From: Thermoproteota archaeon
GTDB lineage: Archaea; Thermoproteota; Thermoprotei_A; Sulfolobales; Pyrodictiaceae
DNA: 11,489 nt
NCBI GenBank assembly: GCA_013153105.1
Contig: JAADFC010000126.1
Span: 1-11,489 of the forward strand
Direction: 5' to 3'
Shown here: one piece after another, positions 11,039 through 11,489 of the stretch
Layout of the letters: each line of letters opens with the position of its first letter
Numbering within the stretch: position 1 is the first letter of the stretch
Made by a program: the position numbers and the translations under genes
Notes under the pieces: generated by a model
Database searches by the model: none
Told to the model about the DNA's origin: nothing
What the model saw: only the letters and a program-made list of their open reading frames with translations

Positions 11039-11489
11039 ATGGGCGTCGACGTGGAGCCCGGCTGCGGCGGTAGATGCTATAGCGTCGTGGTCGTGGAGGG
11101 CGAGTCTGTAAAGGCGAAGTACGAGTCGGTGCCGCTTTATAGGCTGGTACGCCTCGTCTGGGAGCACAGCCCGGATATACTAGCCCTCGACAACGTGTAC
11201 GAGCTCGGCCGCGATAGGCGGGAGGTGGCGCGCGTCCTCAGCCTTCTCCCGCCCAGCGTGGAGGTGGTCCAGGTCACAAGGCTCCCAGACGGCACCCTCA
11301 TGGACATACGCCGCCTCGCCCGCCTCGCGGGCGTCGACCCTGGCCCCGGCAAGCCCAGCCCGGGGAGGACGGCCTACCTAGCAGCGATACTGGCCTCGAT
11401 GGGGTACGGCTCCTCCGTGAGATACGTCGAGGAGAGGACCAGGATAGTGGTCGCCCGCGCCCGCCGCCTCAAACACGGCGGGATGAGCA
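11039..11489 (+). CDS. DUF460 (COG2433) RNase H-like protein, 3' end cut by window edge
   Basis: The 150 visible residues match the N-terminal RuvC/YqgF-like domain of the archaeal DUF460 family, predicted RNase H-fold nucleases of unknown cellular role. Signature segments are VDVEPG (3-8, acidic Asp4 and Glu6 on the first strand), RLVRLVWEHSPDILALDNVYEL (35-56, with Asp51 and Glu55), VEVVQVTRLPDG (74-85) and TRIVVARARRLKHGGMS (134-150). The reading frame is open at the right edge; family members are several hundred residues longer, typically with a coiled coil and a second conserved domain. The ATG at 11039 has no good Shine-Dalgarno sequence (GGGGTG at 11016-11021 is about 17 nt away). The frame stays open upstream, but ATG-Gly-Val-Asp is where homologues begin. 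It is transcribed away from the cupin gene. Confidence 0.88.
   Translation, partial: MGVDVEPGCGGRCYSVVVVEGESVKAKYESVPLYRLVRLVWEHSPDILALDNVYELGRDRREVARVLSLLPPSVEVVQVTRLPDGTLMDIRRLARLAGVDPGPGKPSPGRTAYLAAILASMGYGSSVRYVEERTRIVVARARRLKHGGMS

Noticed and set aside
10002..11111. Plus-strand ORF of 369 codons over the cupin gene and the gap
   Set aside because: It is antisense to the phosphoribosyltransferase and cupin motifs and overlaps the DUF460 start; the Pro/Arg-rich composition is typical of a shadow frame.

Overview
This window looks like a GC-rich hyperthermophilic crenarchaeon, most likely Desulfurococcales (Pyrodictiaceae- or Aeropyrum-like); the lineage is inference. The evidence is a family-4 (Fe-S) uracil-DNA glycosylase, archaeal Trm5 and Trm10 tRNA methyltransferases, a TtuA/TtuB tRNA-thiolation pair, a DUF460 protein, a tRNA-Cys gene with a bulge-helix-bulge intron and encoded CCA, two C/D box guide sRNAs, Shine-Dalgarno sites of the GGAGGTG type, frequent GTG/TTG starts, and tightly packed or overlapping genes. 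I saw no mobile element, CRISPR array or obvious foreign island.

Layout. Bases 1-3513 are one minus-strand operon, in transcription order: uridine phosphorylase, a TtuB-like sulfur carrier ending in Gly-Gly, TtuA, an unrecognised helical protein, and an auxin-efflux-carrier-type permease that runs off the left edge. Next comes the divergent uracil-DNA glycosylase (3565-4299, +), with a probable PCNA-binding tail, which overlaps tail-to-tail with a secreted Lon-like serine protease (5943-4237, -). A coiled-coil protein (6080-6514, +) converges on trm5 (7401-6511, -), and both stop codons sit in one CTAG.

Bases 7403-7782 are RNA-rich. A C/D box sRNA lies just upstream of trm5 on the minus strand (7482-7418). 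A shared TATA element and an 11-bp hairpin follow, then the intron-containing tRNA-Cys(GCA) gene on the plus strand. Further right are an unknown small acidic protein (7783-8160, +) and trm10 (8342-9448, +). A second C/D box sRNA (9468-9407, -) lies antisense to the last codons of trm10 and directly behind a phosphoribosyltransferase gene. A cupin gene (-), a 383-bp gene-poor GC-rich gap and the start of a DUF460 gene (+, cut by the right edge) close the window.

How it fits together. The striking theme is RNA modification. TtuA/TtuB should thiolate U54, Trm5 should methylate G37 and Trm10 should methylate position 9 of tRNA; the tRNA-Cys in the window carries U54, G37 and G9. The two sRNAs should guide 2'-O-methylation of 23S rRNA: three of their four 12-nt guides are complementary to conserved 23S segments that I recognise from memory. 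The two sRNAs are the best-supported unlisted finds and would be missed by a protein-only annotation.
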